Positions 47,401 to 59,900 of a DNA stretch of 64,000 nt are shown here, in pieces; position 1 is the first letter of the stretch; every line of letters starts with the position of its first letter. Location of the stretch: the NCBI RefSeq assembly GCF_002878395.1, contig NC_061115.1, positions 155,280,064 through 155,344,063 on the forward strand. The letters are read 5' to 3'. The stretch is from Capsicum annuum (lineage: Eukaryota; Streptophyta; Magnoliopsida; Solanales; Solanaceae). Under the pieces are notes generated by a model. It saw nothing but the letters and a program-made list of their open reading frames with translations. It made no database searches and had not been told where the DNA came from. The translations under genes were made by a program, and so were the position numbers.

Positions 47401-48512
47401 TGAAAAAATCTAATCCCTAGACGTCACACGGTGCTTAAGGTTACAAGTAGCCCCAAGATAACCCTTCGAGCCTGCTACTAAGTCTAGAACTTACTTTAAA
47501 ACAAATGAATTAAGTAGTAACTCTATATCATGTCAAATTTGGGCTAAAATAACTAAAAAAACATCATTTGGATAACAAATACTGAAAATGTGGAAACTCC
47601 AACTAATAGTCCGACAAGCCTCTACTTACTAAAGAACTAGAGAGTCATTGGGACAAACCCCCAACTGACTCGAGCTAAACTAAAAATAATAAATGACTTC
47701 TATCAAGACTGAAAATCAGAGAAAAAGGTCCTCAAACCATGATAAATCAACAACTATGGAAGTGTAGATGAAGGTACTCGAGGATCACTGTCGCTGTTAA
47801 GACTAAGTACCTGAACCTACATTATGAGATAATGTAGCACATAGACATATATGTGGATCATTACTTTGAGGATGTACTGAGTATATAGAGGTGGATGCAA
47901 TAAGTAAATATTATCATTACTGTTTATAAAACAATGCATACTGAAATAAATGACTCACATAGCTTGAATAAATGTGAAATCTAAATCTCATAAATCATGA
48001 ATAATTAAACATGTAGCATAAATCTCGTGAGTTTATACTTAGTTCTAAAATTTGTATTCTCCTCTTATTCTCAAAGATTGTAAGCAAAATAAATCTTAAA
48101 ACAATAACTTTCAAAAATTATGCCTTTATCTTGAGGAGAATAGGACTTTAGGGACTCAAGGACTTGGGAACTTTAGGACTATAAAGCATTGGAGACTTGG
48201 AGACTATGGGAACTTGAGAGTTACTTCTAACCGACATAAACCATGTGAGCTGACATGGAGTCCAACGTCTTGCCCACATTAGGGAGAGCTGTTCTACCCT
48301 TGCCATCGGAATAGAACCTTAACTTTAGTGATCACTATCTTAACCCACTTGGAGTAAATCATAATCCTAAGGTGGCTCGTATTTCTGGGCATGAGACCTT
48401 GGAATCAAGCCCAACTTAGTGCTAAATACTACTCCCATACTTAGGCTCAAAACTTTTAGAAAATCCACCTTAAAATAGTACAAGGATGTATAGAGGAAGC
48501 CAATTATACTTT
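47401..48512 (-). mobile_element. LTR fragment G (minus)
   Basis: This is the terminal 1.1 kb of an H-related LTR. GTCACACGGTGCTTAAGG at its left end matches 48540 onward and 55960 onward. The left terminus is decayed. It ends abruptly at 48512, at a point matching about 49650 inside the H LTR, where element H starts. H therefore appears to have inserted into G; the rest of G is not seen in the window. Confidence 0.72.
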
Positions 48513-50882
48513 TGTAATGCCCCAAAATTTCGTCCTGAAGAGTCACACGGTGCTCAAGGCTACAAGTAGCCTCAAGCTAACCCTTTGAGTCTGCTACTAA
48601 ATCTCATACTTACTCTAGGGATTCAAAATCAGATAATAAGAATAAATCTCATTAAATCTCAACTAAAAAGACTAAAAATACAATGTCTGAAACACAAATT
48701 ACTGAAAATATCTGACAAACATCTGAAACTCTAGTATGACAAAGCCTCTACTACTCAAGATCTAGAGAGCCATTGGGACAAATCCCCAACTGACTCATAC
48801 TCAACTGAAAATAAATAACCACTGATATCATATCTGAAGGTCTGAGAAAAATGTCCTCAAACTATGAGGACTCACAAACTACAGAGTGTAGATCAAGGTA
48901 CTCGGAGATCACTAATGATGCTGAGACTGAGCACCTGAACCTACATTATAAGACAATATAGCACATGCACGTATATATGAATCGCACTTTGAGGATGTTC
49001 TAAGTATATGGGGGTGTATGCAGTTATATAAACAATATCATTACTCTTTATAAAATCTAGCATGCAAATATGAATTACTCACATGGCTTAAATAAGTCTA
49101 AAACATAAATATTATAAATCAGGAATAATGAAACATGTGGTATAAATATCATGAGTCATTATACTTAACTAAAAAATCCGTATTCTTCTCTCATTCCCAA
49201 AACTTGTAAGCTAAAGGAATCTTTAAACTATGCTTTCTAGACTCATGCTTTTATCTTGAGGAGAATGGAACTTCTTTGATACTCAAGGACTTAGAACTTT
49301 AGAAAATTCAAGACATGGGAAAATCTCTAGATTCTTATGAGCTTGGGAGTTTCTTCTAACCGACATAAACTATATGAGCTACATGGAGTCCAACGTCTCG
49401 CCCACGTTGGGGAGAGTTGTTCTACCCTTGCCATCAAAATAGGACCTCAACTATAGTCATCAGTATCTCGGCCTCAGGCCCATAAATCTCAATCCTACAA
49501 GGGCACGTAGTTCTGGGGAAGTAGGATGCGCCAAACCCATACTTTTAACTAGGTGCTAAATACTACTCCTGTATATAAGCTCAGAATTTTTAGGAAATCC
49601 ACCTTAAAATAACTCAAGGGTCTATAGTGAAGACCAAATTATAATTCTCTTAGTTTTAAATCATAAAGACTGAATAATGTGGATTCCTTTCTTAACTCAG
49701 GCTTAAAATAAATCTTTTTTTAAAATCAAAATACTTGTTGATTGAATCATACAAAACAACAAACTCTTCAAGAAACATCAAAACTCATACTTCGTTTAAA
49801 ACTTATACTCATGCTCAAATAATCTCAGTTTCATAATAAAGCTTAAATCATGACATCAATCTTGGAAACATGAAATCAATACGAGGATGTGCAACTCATA
49901 GCATAATTTCTCAACTCATGTTATAAAATAGTGAAATAATTATGCAAATCAAGACATGAACAACTCGTAATCTCATAATCTCAAAATAAAGTAATTTGGG
50001 TATAAACCCGCTTGCAAAAGTATGTAATTCTTTAATAAAAATCAATAATTTGGGCATAAGTATGAAAGAAGTGTTCTTGTTTAAACCACACAAACCTTGA
50101 ATTAGAAGCTTTAGATGAACTCTCTCCTTTGGGACTCTATTTGTACTCTTGAATGAGGGTTCTTGAAGCCTTTGACTTGAGAACCTTGAATCTTGACTCA
50201 ATTTAGAAAATTTATGGTGAACCATTGAGATTCTTTGAAGAGGATTTGGATACTTAGGGTTTTTGGTTGAGGCAAATTTTGAGAAAATATCATATGATGC
50301 TTGTAGTGGCCCTAAATTCTGATGTTTGTACGATTTAAGAGGTTTGGAAAAAGTCCAAAGTGCCCTTTCAAACTTTTGTATGAAGCTGGAAAAATTGAAC
50401 CAGAAACCCAATTTTATTGGCCACCGCGACGCGCCACTATTGCAGTGGCTCACTAGAAATTGACAAATGGGAATCTGGGAGACCGCAATGTAGAGCCATC
50501 ATGTTGTCCCACTGGTTAGGACCTGGAACTTCAGCGCGACGCGTCACGATCACGCTAGGCCATTGGAAACTGACAATTGGGAAATTGGGGTCCTCCTCGA
50601 CGTGCCACTATCATGGAGTTCCACTAGAATTTGACAATTGTTAAATAGACCCTCTCTGCAATGTGCTAAACACTAAAATGATGGTGTTTCGTGACTAGAA
50701 CTTAGATTAGCCATAACTTATTGGGTGGATCTTATATCTCTAGAAAGCTAATTAAATTTCCCACATGATAAAAAGTCAAAATTAGAGAAACACCATATGT
50801 TTTAAATGTTAATCACTTAGGAAGTAATTCCTTAACCCTCTAGAGATGAAATTACGTTTAAGGAAAAGTTTGGGGTGTTACA
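48513..50882 (-). mobile_element. 3' LTR of element H
   Basis: This 2370 bp minus-strand LTR runs from TGTAATGCCCC (48513) to GGGGTGTTACA (50882) and abuts the polypurine tract. A CpG-rich tandem block lies at 50420-50660 and a degenerate U3-like block at about 50705-50765. The 180-codon open stretch 49911-50453 (minus) lies wholly in the LTR, is broken in the other H LTR, and has no domain. Confidence 0.85.
50420..50660 (-). repeat. CpG-rich tandem block, H 3' LTR
   Basis: About four degenerate units of 55-60 bp begin near 50420, 50480, 50535 and 50595, each with a GCGACGCGCCACTAT-like core, a CACTGGAA string and TTGACAATTGGGAA. The 5' LTR equivalent is 57443-57670 and is richer in intact CG. 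The same unit occurs in LTR1, LTR2 and I. Confidence 0.7.
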
Positions 50883-51083
50883 ATATCTCCCTCTTGGGAA
50901 CATTCATCCTTGAATATCGCTAGATAGGTTAAGGATACGGAGAAAACTGAGTATGCACAACTGAAAAAACTTGCTAAAATGACTCCACATCATTATAAAC
51001 TCTTGAATACCTCAAAGAATGCATGAACTTATATTAAGGATAGATATATATAGTTGAAATTTTAATTGGAAAAAGGGGATGAA

Positions 51084-51566
51084 TTAAGGAAGAATAGTAC
51101 CTTCGGCTTGATCTGAACTCGTGAAGAAGAGATGCGGGTACTTGGATTGCATATCCGCCTCAGCTTCCCAAGTAGCACTCTCGACTGACTGGTTTTGCCA
51201 CAATAATTTTCCCAAGGAAACCTCTTTGTTCCTCAGTCTATGAATCCGGTGGTATAGAATCTCAACTAGAATCTCTTCAAACGAAAGACTAGTCAAGATA
51301 TCAAGGCTCTCTGAAGGAGCCACTACAACGGAATCACCAATATAATTCTTAAGCATAGAGACATGAAAGATAGGATGCATAGATAACAATTTTGCAGGCA
51401 ACTCCAGGTCATAGGCTACTTTTCCCACACGACTTAGGATTCTATTGGGGTCCATATATCGAGGACTAAGCTTTCCCTTTTTGCCAAACCTTTTCATCCC
51501 TTTCATGGGCAAAATTTTTAGATACACCAAATCATTAACTTCAAACTCAAGGTCTCTTCTTCTCAC
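51084..51566 (-). pseudogene. Integrase C-terminus with chromodomain, element H
   Basis: This 160-codon open stretch starts inside the integrase C-terminal part (DLEFEVNDLVYLKILPMKGM, KLSPRYMDPNRIL, PIFHVSMLKNYIGD). It continues into a chromodomain-like tail with FEEILVEILYHRIHRLRNKE, LLWQNQSVESATWEAEADM and YPHLF. In chromoviruses this tail is thought to guide insertion into heterochromatin. It is shifted in frame from the integrase core (51628-52533), so one indel lies between 51567 and 51627. This places H in the chromodomain (Tekay/Del) lineage. Confidence 0.85.
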
Positions 51567-52560
51567 ATCTGCATGACTTTTGATGACTCCGAGCTGTCTT
51601 CAACCTTTTTCTAATCAACTTCACTATCTATATAGCATCAAACACTGCATCGGGTCCAACCAAAGCAGATTCACCTACTTCAAACCAACCTATAGGTGAT
51701 TCACACCTCCTCCCATACAATGCCTTGAATGGTGACATCTTGATGCTAGCATGGCAATTATTGTTATAGGCAAACTCAATCAATGAAAAATGCTCATCCC
51801 AACTTCCCTTGAAATTAAGAGCACATGCCCTTAGTATATCCTCCAAAGTTTGGATGGTCCTCTCAGCCTGACCATCTGTCTATGGATGATAAGCAGAACT
51901 AAGATACACTTGGGTGCCAAGACCTCTCTAAAAAGCTTTCCAAAACTGGGAGGTGAACTGAGTAACCCTATCTGAGATAATGGACAAGGGGAGTCCATGC
52001 AATTTGACTAACTCCCAAATATACAATCTAGCATAATCCTTAGTTGTATAAGATGTATGCACAGGCAAGAAATGCATTGTCTTAGTCAGCCTGTCTACCA
52101 CACCCCAGATAGAATGATGATGACGATGCAAAAGAGGTAAACCAGTCATGAAATCCATTTTCACCTCTTCCCACATCCAAGTGGGTATACTAAATTCTTG
52201 TATTACGCCACCAGGCCTTTGGTTCTCTACCTTAACATGATGGTAAGTTGTAGACTTTGCCACAAACTCTGCTATATCTTTCTTCATGCCACTCTACCTA
52301 TAAATTTCCCATAAGTCATGCTACATCTTGGTGGCACCGGGATAAATAGAATATCGCGTGCTATGTGCTTCAGCCATAATTTTTTGCCTCATATCAATAA
52401 CATAAGGTACACACAATCTATCCTGTAATCTTAACACACCATATCCCCCTTGGGAGAAAACCTCTACCTTTTGGTCCCTAATTGACTTCTTCAGTCTGAG
52501 CAAACTAGGATCCCTGTCTTGCTTCTCCTTCACTTCTGAAACTAAAAAGGATTCGAAACT
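51567..52560 (-). pseudogene. Integrase catalytic core, element H
   Basis: Integrase inserts the DNA copy into the genome. The DDE triad is readable: Asp in VVDRLTK (codon 52093-52095), Asp in IISDRVTQF (51970-51972) and Glu in GQAERTIQ (51862-51864), with 35 residues between the last two as in the family. The N-terminal zinc finger is broken: the Cys pair expected before HVK is Ser/Tyr (KSTTYHHVKVENQRPGG). An in-frame stop precedes TDGQ. The downstream FKALYGRRCESPIGW motif is present at about 51690-51735. Confidence 0.85.
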
Positions 52561-52639
52561 ACTCTAAAACAAAATATTCCCCTCTGTAGAATCAAGTAAC
52601 CTAACACCCAATCTAGACAAATGATACATCTAATGAGCT

Positions 52640-53100
52640 AACACTTTTTTGTCTTCCACTACGTGAGTAATAGTACTCATAGACATCCTGCTAAGGGCAT
52701 CTGCCACTACATTAGCCTTGCCCGAGTGATATAATAAACTTATATCATAATCTTTTAGCAACTGTAACCATCTTCTCTATCTAAGATTTAACTCCTTCTG
52801 AGTAAACATATACTACAGGCTCTTGTTATCAGTAAACATATCAAAGTGAACACCATAAAGATAGTGTCTCCATAATTTCAAAGCAAAGACAACAACAACT
52901 AACTCAATATCGTGGGTTGGGTAATTCTTTTCATGCGGCTTCAAATGTCTAGAGGCATAGGCTATAACCTTACCCCTTTGTATCAACACACAACCCAAAA
53001 AAAGTTTAGAGGCATCACAATACACCACAAAACCATCTATACCATCATGCAAAGTCAACACCAGGGCTGAAGTGAGTCGAGTCTTTAACTCCTGAAAACT
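52640..53100 (-). pseudogene. RNase H, element H
   Basis: [21 protein letters not shown] carries the first catalytic Asp, [22 protein letters not shown] the Glu, and MFTDNKSL the second Asp (the His after it is Asn). Downstream, SGKANVVADALSRMS supplies the last Asp region. It degrades the RNA strand during reverse transcription. It is mostly open but bounded by stops near 52800. Confidence 0.82.
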
Positions 53101-54010
53101 TTTTACACAGTAATCTGACCAAAGGAACTTAACTTTATTTTGGGTCAATTGGCTCATGGGAGATGCAATAGATGAGAAAACTTCAACAAAATAATGGTAA
53201 TATCTAGATAGACCCAAGAAACTCCTAATGTTAGATGGAAATATAGGTCTAGGCCAATTTCTCACAGCTTCTGTCTTTTGGGGATCGACTCTAATGCCTT
53301 CAACTGAAATAATATGACCCAAAAAAGCTATAGACCTTAGCCAAAACTAATACTTGCTGAGTTTGGTAAAAAATTGATGATCTCTAAGAGTTTGTAAAAT
53401 AGCTCGGAGATGGCCTGCACGGTCATCCTCACTACGGGAGTAAACAAAGATATCATCTATGAATACTATGATAAACATATCGAGATACTATTTGAACACT
53501 TGAATTATGAGGTCCATGAAAGCTGCTAGAGAATTGGTTAGCCCAAAAGACATGATAAAAAATTTCAAATGACCATAATGCATTCAGAAGGCTGTCTTCG
53601 GGATATTACACTCTCTTACTTTACATTGATGATAGCCATATCCAAGGTCTATCTTTGAGAAATAACTTGCACCTTAAAATTGATCAAACAGGTCATCTAT
53701 TCTCAGAAGAGGATACTTATTCTTGTCTGTAACATTATTAAGCTGATGATAGTCAATGCACATACACAAAGAACCATCCTTCTTATGCATGAATAAGATA
53801 GGTATGCCCCATGGAGAATGCTAGGCCTTATAAAACTTTATCTAGAAGATATTTAAGTTGTTCTTTCAACTTCTTAAGCTCTGTGGGTGCCATATGGAAT
53901 GAAGGAATAGAAATAGGTTATGTATGGAGAAGAAGGTCAATCCCAAATTCTATCTCTCTATCGGGAGGTACCCTTGAGAGATCTTCCAAAAAACATCAGG
54001 ATACTCATTA
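53101..54010 (-). pseudogene. Reverse transcriptase, element H
   Basis: APTELKKLKEQLKYLLDK marks the N-terminus near 53890. [24 protein letters not shown] and FIMSFGLTN follow through at least one frameshift and several stops. The catalytic [10 protein letters not shown] is intact (Asp codons 53452-53457). Thumb and connection ([31 protein letters not shown]) are open. Unlike D, the active site survives while the frame does not. Confidence 0.85.
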
Positions 54011-54199
54011 GCTATACTGACTAACTAAATAGTTGGAGTTACAAACTTAGTGTCCTTAGATTGAACTAGATGATAGATGCAACCTTTGGATATTAACTTT
54101 CTAGCTTTAAGATAGGATATAAAATAACTCTTAGAAGATACAGAACCACCCGACCACTCAAAAATTGGCTCATCTGGAAACTAAAATATAACCACACGG

Positions 54200-54560
54200 G
54201 TACGACAGTCTATAGATGCATAACAGAAGTGAAGCCAATCTATACCTAGAATAAGGTCAAAATTGACCATGTCTAACTCATCAAATCAGCAAATATGACT
54301 TTATGAGAAGTAGCAATATTTAATTTTTGTACACTTGCTTAGCAACAACTGACTTACCTACTGGGGTAGATACTAGGATAGGCTCATGGATCTTTTTAGA
54401 GTTTATCTCAAAATTCATAGCAACCAATGGTGTCACATAAGAAAAACTTGACCTAGGATCCAACAATACATGCACGTCAAAATAAAAGATACGAAGCATA
54501 CCAATTACAATATCTGGTGAATCCTCCTGCTCCTGGCAGGATGGCAAAGCATAGAATTAG
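54200..54560 (-). pseudogene. Protease, element H
   Basis: The open stretch 54320-54547 reads SPDIVIGMLRIFYFDVHVLLDPRSSFSYVTPLVA, then PVGKSVVAKQVYKN. The active-site Gly is Arg (DPRSS instead of DPGSS), which should inactivate it. The continuation to the left is interrupted. It lies in a different frame from RT. Confidence 0.8.
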
Positions 54561-55735
54561 TTCTGGCACTGACCGTCACCGGTACTAGATAAAGTACCCT
54601 AAGGGGGAGCGGGATAGGCTAAAGAAGGTGGTGCACTGGTATCCTAGGTATAGGGGCAAACATCACGGTTCCCCTGCTTGGCCTGTGGACACTCTCTAAG
54701 TCTGTGGCCTAATTTACCACAACTAAAATAGCCCTTCTGATCAGTGAAGCACTCATTGGGATAGTCCCTACCACACTTAATGCATGAAGGACCACGAGAT
54801 CCATTACTCACACTGTTCTAGGATCTAGACATAGAAGGTATATTTCCCTACTTTTGCCTACCTCTACATATGGGAGCACTAGCTGATGATGGTGCAGGCA
54901 TAAACGAACGGTTCTGAAACTGAGGACGGTTCCCTTTAGGGGATCTAGTCTGTCCATACTCGTGCTGCTTTGATCTAGCCCTCTTGATTCCCCTTACCCT
55001 ATCTCTATCTCTTATCTTATCAGTCTCAATCTTCTATGCATAAGTCATTAACTGAAAAAGATCCATATCTCTATTTAGCATAGTAGTCCTGCACTCCTTT
55101 AACACCAACCCGGACACACCAGTCAAAAACTTACTCATACTAGATTTGGTGTCAGCTATCAACTCAAGAGCATACTTGGCCAACTGGTTGAACTTAAGTC
55201 AATACTCCTGTACAGCCATGGAGCCTTGCCTCCTGTTCATAAACTCCTCTTCCTTTGCCTCTCTTATCTCTAACCGAAAGAACTTATCCAGGAATACATC
55301 CTGAAATACATGCCAAGTTATAAGAGCAATATTTTCCTATCTATTTTTTCTCTATGCCAAACCCCAGTCATGAGCAAATCTTTTAAATAATAAGAGGTCA
55401 GTTCTACACTCTCCCCCTTATTCACATGCATAACCTGGGTGATTTTCTTTACCTTCTCAAGATACAGTTGTGGGTCTTCACCTACCTTTGACCCAAAGAA
55501 CTCAGGTGGGTTCATCCTCTTAAAGTCATAAAGTCTAGTTGTGGCTGTGTCACCCCCTTACTGATGTAGAGCAGCTGCCTGATTAGTTACTTGCACAGTA
55601 GCAGTCACCACTTGGGCTAAAGTCTGGTAAGCAACCCAAAATTTGGTATAAGTTGCATTCTCATTCAGGGGATCAATAGGTTGAGCTGGCTTGTTATTCC
55701 TATGGGCATTTTCTCTATCGAGAGGAATTTTCTAT
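54561..55735 (-). pseudogene. gag, element H
   Basis: The N-terminus near 55735 lacks an ATG (ATT-CCT-CTC). It reads on through DPLNENATYTKFWVAYQTLA to a stop before GGDTATT. The stretch 55318-55515 has MNPPEFFGSKVGEDPQLYLE and SVELTSYYLKDL, the capsid start. Zinc knuckles at about 54715-54790: CIKCGRDYPNEC (His replaced by Tyr), then YFSCGKLGHRLREC, with the first Cys as Tyr, the same change as in D. Stops and a frameshift break it. Confidence 0.8.
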
Positions 55736-55934
55736 CATATAGGAGTATAAATTAATAGTAGATAGAGATAGTTATAGGCACGATAGTCTATGAAAAAAAA
55801 ATGACTTTTCCTAAAATATCTTATAGCCTCTTGCTTATAGATGTGGCGAACTTCACACCAATGGTCAAAACTCTACGTAACATAATTATCAGACTCCCAA
55901 GGACTCCTTAAACCTCAGGCACTGATACCAAGTT

Positions 55935-57910
55935 TGTAACACCCCAAAATCTCATCCCGAAGCATCACACGGTGCTTAAGGCTACAAGTAGCCTCAAGCT
56001 AACCCTGTGAGCCTACTACTAAATCTCATACTTACCCCAGGGATTCAAAATCAGATAATAATAATAAATCTCATCAAATCTCAACTGAAAATATTGAAAA
56101 TATAATGTCTGAAACATGAAATACTGGAAATATCTGACAAGCATCTGAAACTCTAGTCTGACAAAGCCTCTACTACTTAAGATCTAGAGAGCCATTGGGA
56201 CAAATCCCCAACTGAGTCCTCTCATTCTCAAAACTTGTAAGCTAAAGGAATCTTTAAACTATGCTTTCTAAACTCAATATTTCATCTTGAGGAGAATGGA
56301 ACTTCTTTGAAACTCAAGGACTTAGAACTTTAGAAACTTCAAGACATGGGAAAAACTCTAGACTCTTATAAAACTGGGAGTTTTTTCTAAACGACATAAA
56401 CCATACATAGATTCAAAAGTATCGCCCATATTGGGGAGAGCTGTTCTACCCTTCCTATCAGAATAGAACCACAACTCTAGTGATCACTATCTCGGCCTCA
56501 GGCCATAACTCTCAATCCTACGAGGGCACATAGTTCTAGGAAAGTAGGATGAGCTAAGCACATACTTCCCGTTTGGTGCTAAATACTACTCTCGTAGTCA
56601 AGCTCAGAATTTTTAAAAAATCCACATCAAAATAACTCAAGGGTCTATAGTGAAGACCAAATTATAATTCCCTTAGCTTTAAATCATAAAGACTGAATAA
56701 TGTGGATTCCTGTCTTAAGTCAGGCTTAAAAGCAATCTTTCTTTAAAATCAAAGTACTTGTTGATTGAATCATACTAAACAATATACTTTTCAAGAAACA
56801 TCAAAACTCATACATGGTTTAAAACTTATGCTCAAGTAATCTCAGTTTCATAATAAAATTTAAATCATGACATTAATCTTGGAAACATTAAATCAATACG
56901 AGGATGTGCAACTCATACCAAATTTCACAAATCATATCATAAAATAGTGTATAGTCATGCAAATCAAGACTTGAACAACTCGTAATCTCGTAATCTCCTA
57001 ATCTCAAAATAAAGTAATTTGGGTATAAACCCACTTGCAAAAATATGAAATTCTTTAATAAAAATCAACAATTTGGGCACAAGAATGAAAAAAGTGTTCT
57101 TGTTAAAACCCCACATACCTTGAATTTGAAGCTTTGGATGAACTCTCACTTTTGGGACTCTATTCTTACTCTTGAATGAGGGTTATTTAAGCCTTTGACT
57201 TGAGAACCTTGAATGTTGAATCAATTAGGAATATCTATGGTGAACCCTTGAGATTCTTAGAAGAAGATTTGGATACTTAGGGTTTTTCCTTGAGGGAAAT
57301 TTTGAGAAAATCTTTTATGATGCTTGTAGTGGCCCTAAATTCTAATGTTTATATGATTTAAGAGGCTTGGAAAAAGTCCAAAGTGCCCTTTTTAACTTCT
57401 GTATAAAGTTGGAAAAATTAAACTGGAAACCTAATTTTATGGGCCACCGCGACGCGCCACTATCGCGTGGCTCACTAGAAATTGACAAATGGGAATAGGG
57501 GAGTCACCGCGATGCATAGCCATCGCATTTTCCCACTGGTTGGGACGTCAGTTCAACGCATCACGATCGTGCTAGGCCACTTGAAATTGACTATTGGGAA
57601 ATTGGAGTCCTCCGCGACGCGCCACTATTGTGGAGTTCCACTGGAATTTGACATTTGTTAAATAGACCCTCTCTGCGATGCGCTAAACACTAAAATGGTT
57701 AGATTTTATGATTAGAACTTAGATTAGCCATAACTTCTTGCCCGGTTATCGAATTTGGGCGGATCTTATAACGTTGAAAAGCTAATTAGATTTCCTAAAT
57801 GATAAACAGTTGAAATTAGGAAAACTCCATATAGTTTAAACGTTAATCACATAGGACATCATTACTTAACCCTCTAGAGATGAAATTAGGCTTAAGGGAA
57901 AGTTCAGGGT
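55935..57910 (-). mobile_element. 5' LTR of element H
   Basis: It begins TGTAACACCCC at 55935 beside the primer-binding site. About 400 bp present in the 3' LTR (around 48800-49195) is deleted at 56215. The right end stops at AGTTCAGGG, about 6 bp short of the expected GGTGTTACA, where element I starts. A CpG block lies at 57443-57670 and a U3-like block at about 57725-57790. Confidence 0.82.
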
Positions 57911-58918
57911 TATCATGACCTGAACGAGTGCCTGGCCGTGACGGACATCCCAAACCATAAAGGCCCGAAACGCCCTTCTCTATCTGGTAATCATGTACAA
58001 CATTCATATAATAACAGAAAATGCGAAAACATAATCTTCTACGGAAACATGGTCAATTTTGAATTCAACGTAAGTATGGAAATTGTAAATCAAATACATT
58101 TAAACAATATCTGACTCAGTCTGCGAAATCTCTACTACATGAAAATCTAACAATTATCTAAAACTGGTTCAAGGCCCCTAGTAGACCAAAACTAAAATAA
58201 GTTAAATAATTTGAAAAGACAAGCCTTCTGGAATCAAGAAGGCTCACTACTGCACGATCTGATCAGTTGTCTGAATTATCGACTACTTATCTGGAGCCCT
58301 AAACTGAGTCTCAAAACCTGAGAGGTAGGGGGAAGAGGGGGTCAATACAGATGTACTGGTATGCATAGCATATCCAAAATAATCATTTATTATTCAACAT
58401 GTATGAGGGCAATTTAAAATAGTTCATAAGTATATGATATAGTAAGAATTCACATGGGCATTTTAAAGACTCTGTAAAAATCATCTCAATACTGAGAAAT
58501 CTGTGTTACTTCTGGGATTAAAATATAACTGGGATCCAGATTTCATAGGCCAACGCAATGCGCCACTATCACGGTGGATCACTGGAAATTTATGAATGGG
58601 ATTTTCACCAACTCTGCGACGCGCCACCGTTGCGGAGTCCCATTGATTATTGACCATCGTTATTTAAACGCTCTCCGTGAAGTGCCAAGGACAGGAATGA
58701 TTGTTTTTTATGACTAGGACTTAAATTACCCTTAACTCCTTCACCGAGTGTCCATTTTGAACGCATCTTATGTCGACGGAAAACTTATTCAATCATCTAT
58801 GAAATAAAAAGTTTAAATCTAAGGGATTCCACTGGGAAAAATATATAAATCATTCTAGAAGCCAATGCTTGATATTTTAGGGACAAAATTTAGCTAAGAA
58901 AAACTTTGAGGCGTTACA
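57911..58918 (-). mobile_element. 3' LTR of element I
   Basis: Terminus TATCATGACC (TGTCATAACC in the 5' LTR) to GAGGCGTTACA at 58918. It is only 1008 bp; by comparison with 62834 onward it has lost a segment at about 58471-58477, just after AAAGACTCTG. The CpG block is at 58551-58670 and a degenerate U3-like block at 58725-58800. Confidence 0.8.
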
Positions 58919-58984
58919 ATATCACCCCCTGGGAACATTCGTCCCTGAATGTTGACACGGGATACAAACAAGTATAATTTCAAG

Positions 58985-59634
58985 TATACTAAGGCATAGA
59001 AAGAATATGGCAAAGATTGTACTTTCTATTTTCTCATCCATTGGCTCAAAAAGGCTTGGGTATCTAGCTCTCATATCAACTCTAATTCCAAGTTGCTTCT
59101 TTAATTTTCTAGTTTCTCCACAACACTTTAACTTAGGCTATCTCTTTGTTCCTCAATCTTCTAACTTGGCAATCCAAAATCTCTTTAGGCACTTCTTCTT
59201 AGGATAATGATTCTGTCACTTTGATTTGTTCGACAGGCAATACTAAAGAATGGTCTCCAATACACTTCTTCAACATAGATATATGAAATACCGAATTAAT
59301 CAAACCCAAACTAGCTGGTAGTTCTAACTTATACGCAACTCCACTTATCCTTCTTACAATTTGATATGGTCCTATATATTGAGGACTTATCTTACCTTTC
59401 TTCCTGAATTGCATGACTCCCTTCATGGGAGAAACCTTTAGAAATACCCAATCTCAAACTTCAAACTCTAGATCTCTTCTCCTAACATTGGCGTAGGACT
59501 TATGATGACTTTGAGCCATCTTAAGTTGTTCTCTAATGACTCTTACATCCTTTATTTCCTGATGAATAAGATCATGCCCAATTATTTGTGTCTCACCTAC
59601 TTCATACTTCCTATCGGGGACCTACATCTTCTCC
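58985..59634 (-). pseudogene. Integrase C-terminus and chromodomain, element I
   Basis: 59199-59426 is open: MKGVMQFRKKGKISPQYIGP, YQIVRRISGVAYKLELPA and FHISMLKKCIGD, the integrase C-terminal fold. Leftward through stops, a chromodomain-like tail is traceable (PKKKCLKRFWIAKLED, WELDTQAFL) to about 58990. The segment joins upstream to RNase H at about 59635. Zinc finger and DDE core are absent. Confidence 0.75.
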
Positions 59635-59900
59635 CATAGAAATAGAACCACCAGATCTTAAGTACAAAAACCACAGCAGCTAACTCCAAGTCATGAGTAG
59701 GGTATTTCTGCTCAGGCACCTTCAAATGCCTAGAAACATAAGCGACTACCTTCCCGTGTTGCATAAGAACACACCCAAGTCCCACTCAAGATGCATCACA
59801 GTATACAACAAAACCTTCTGTACCCTCTGGAAGAGTCAGAACAGGAGCAGTAGTCAACTTGTCTTTCAACTTCTCAAAACTATTCTCACAAGAGTCAGAC
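59620..59900 (-). pseudogene. RNase H fragment fused to integrase, element I
   Basis: FVVYCDAS is followed by TGA where related copies have Arg (CGA), then [36 protein letters not shown] and FYFYG. At FYG (about 59633-59638) the frame runs straight on into RRCRSPIG, which belongs to integrase. H has the two motifs about 1.14 kb apart (52850 and 51710), each with YG at the join point, which suggests a microhomology deletion. Confidence 0.85.

Larger units (their letters stand above)
50883..55934 (-). mobile_element. Internal region of element H (gag-pol, decayed)
   Basis: This is the only internal region in the window with every Ty3/Gypsy pol domain in order: gag, protease, RT, RNase H, integrase, chromodomain (all minus). 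The polypurine tract is at 50884-50898 and the primer-binding site at 55918-55931 (TTGGTATCAGTGCC, one base off). RT to integrase core lie mostly in one frame with in-frame stops. Protease is in a second frame and the integrase C-terminus in a third. Confidence 0.88.

Noticed and set aside
49911..50453. 180-codon open stretch on the minus strand, the longest outside gag/pol
   Set aside because: It lies entirely within the H 3' LTR, its counterpart in the 5' LTR (56964-57149) is broken, and it shows no domain or codon pattern of a gene.
50420..50660. Repeated units with spacers, CRISPR-like at first sight
   Set aside because: The units are degenerate, directly adjacent, in a plant LTR, and occur in both LTRs of H and in I and LTR1. 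It is not an array of identical repeats with unique spacers.
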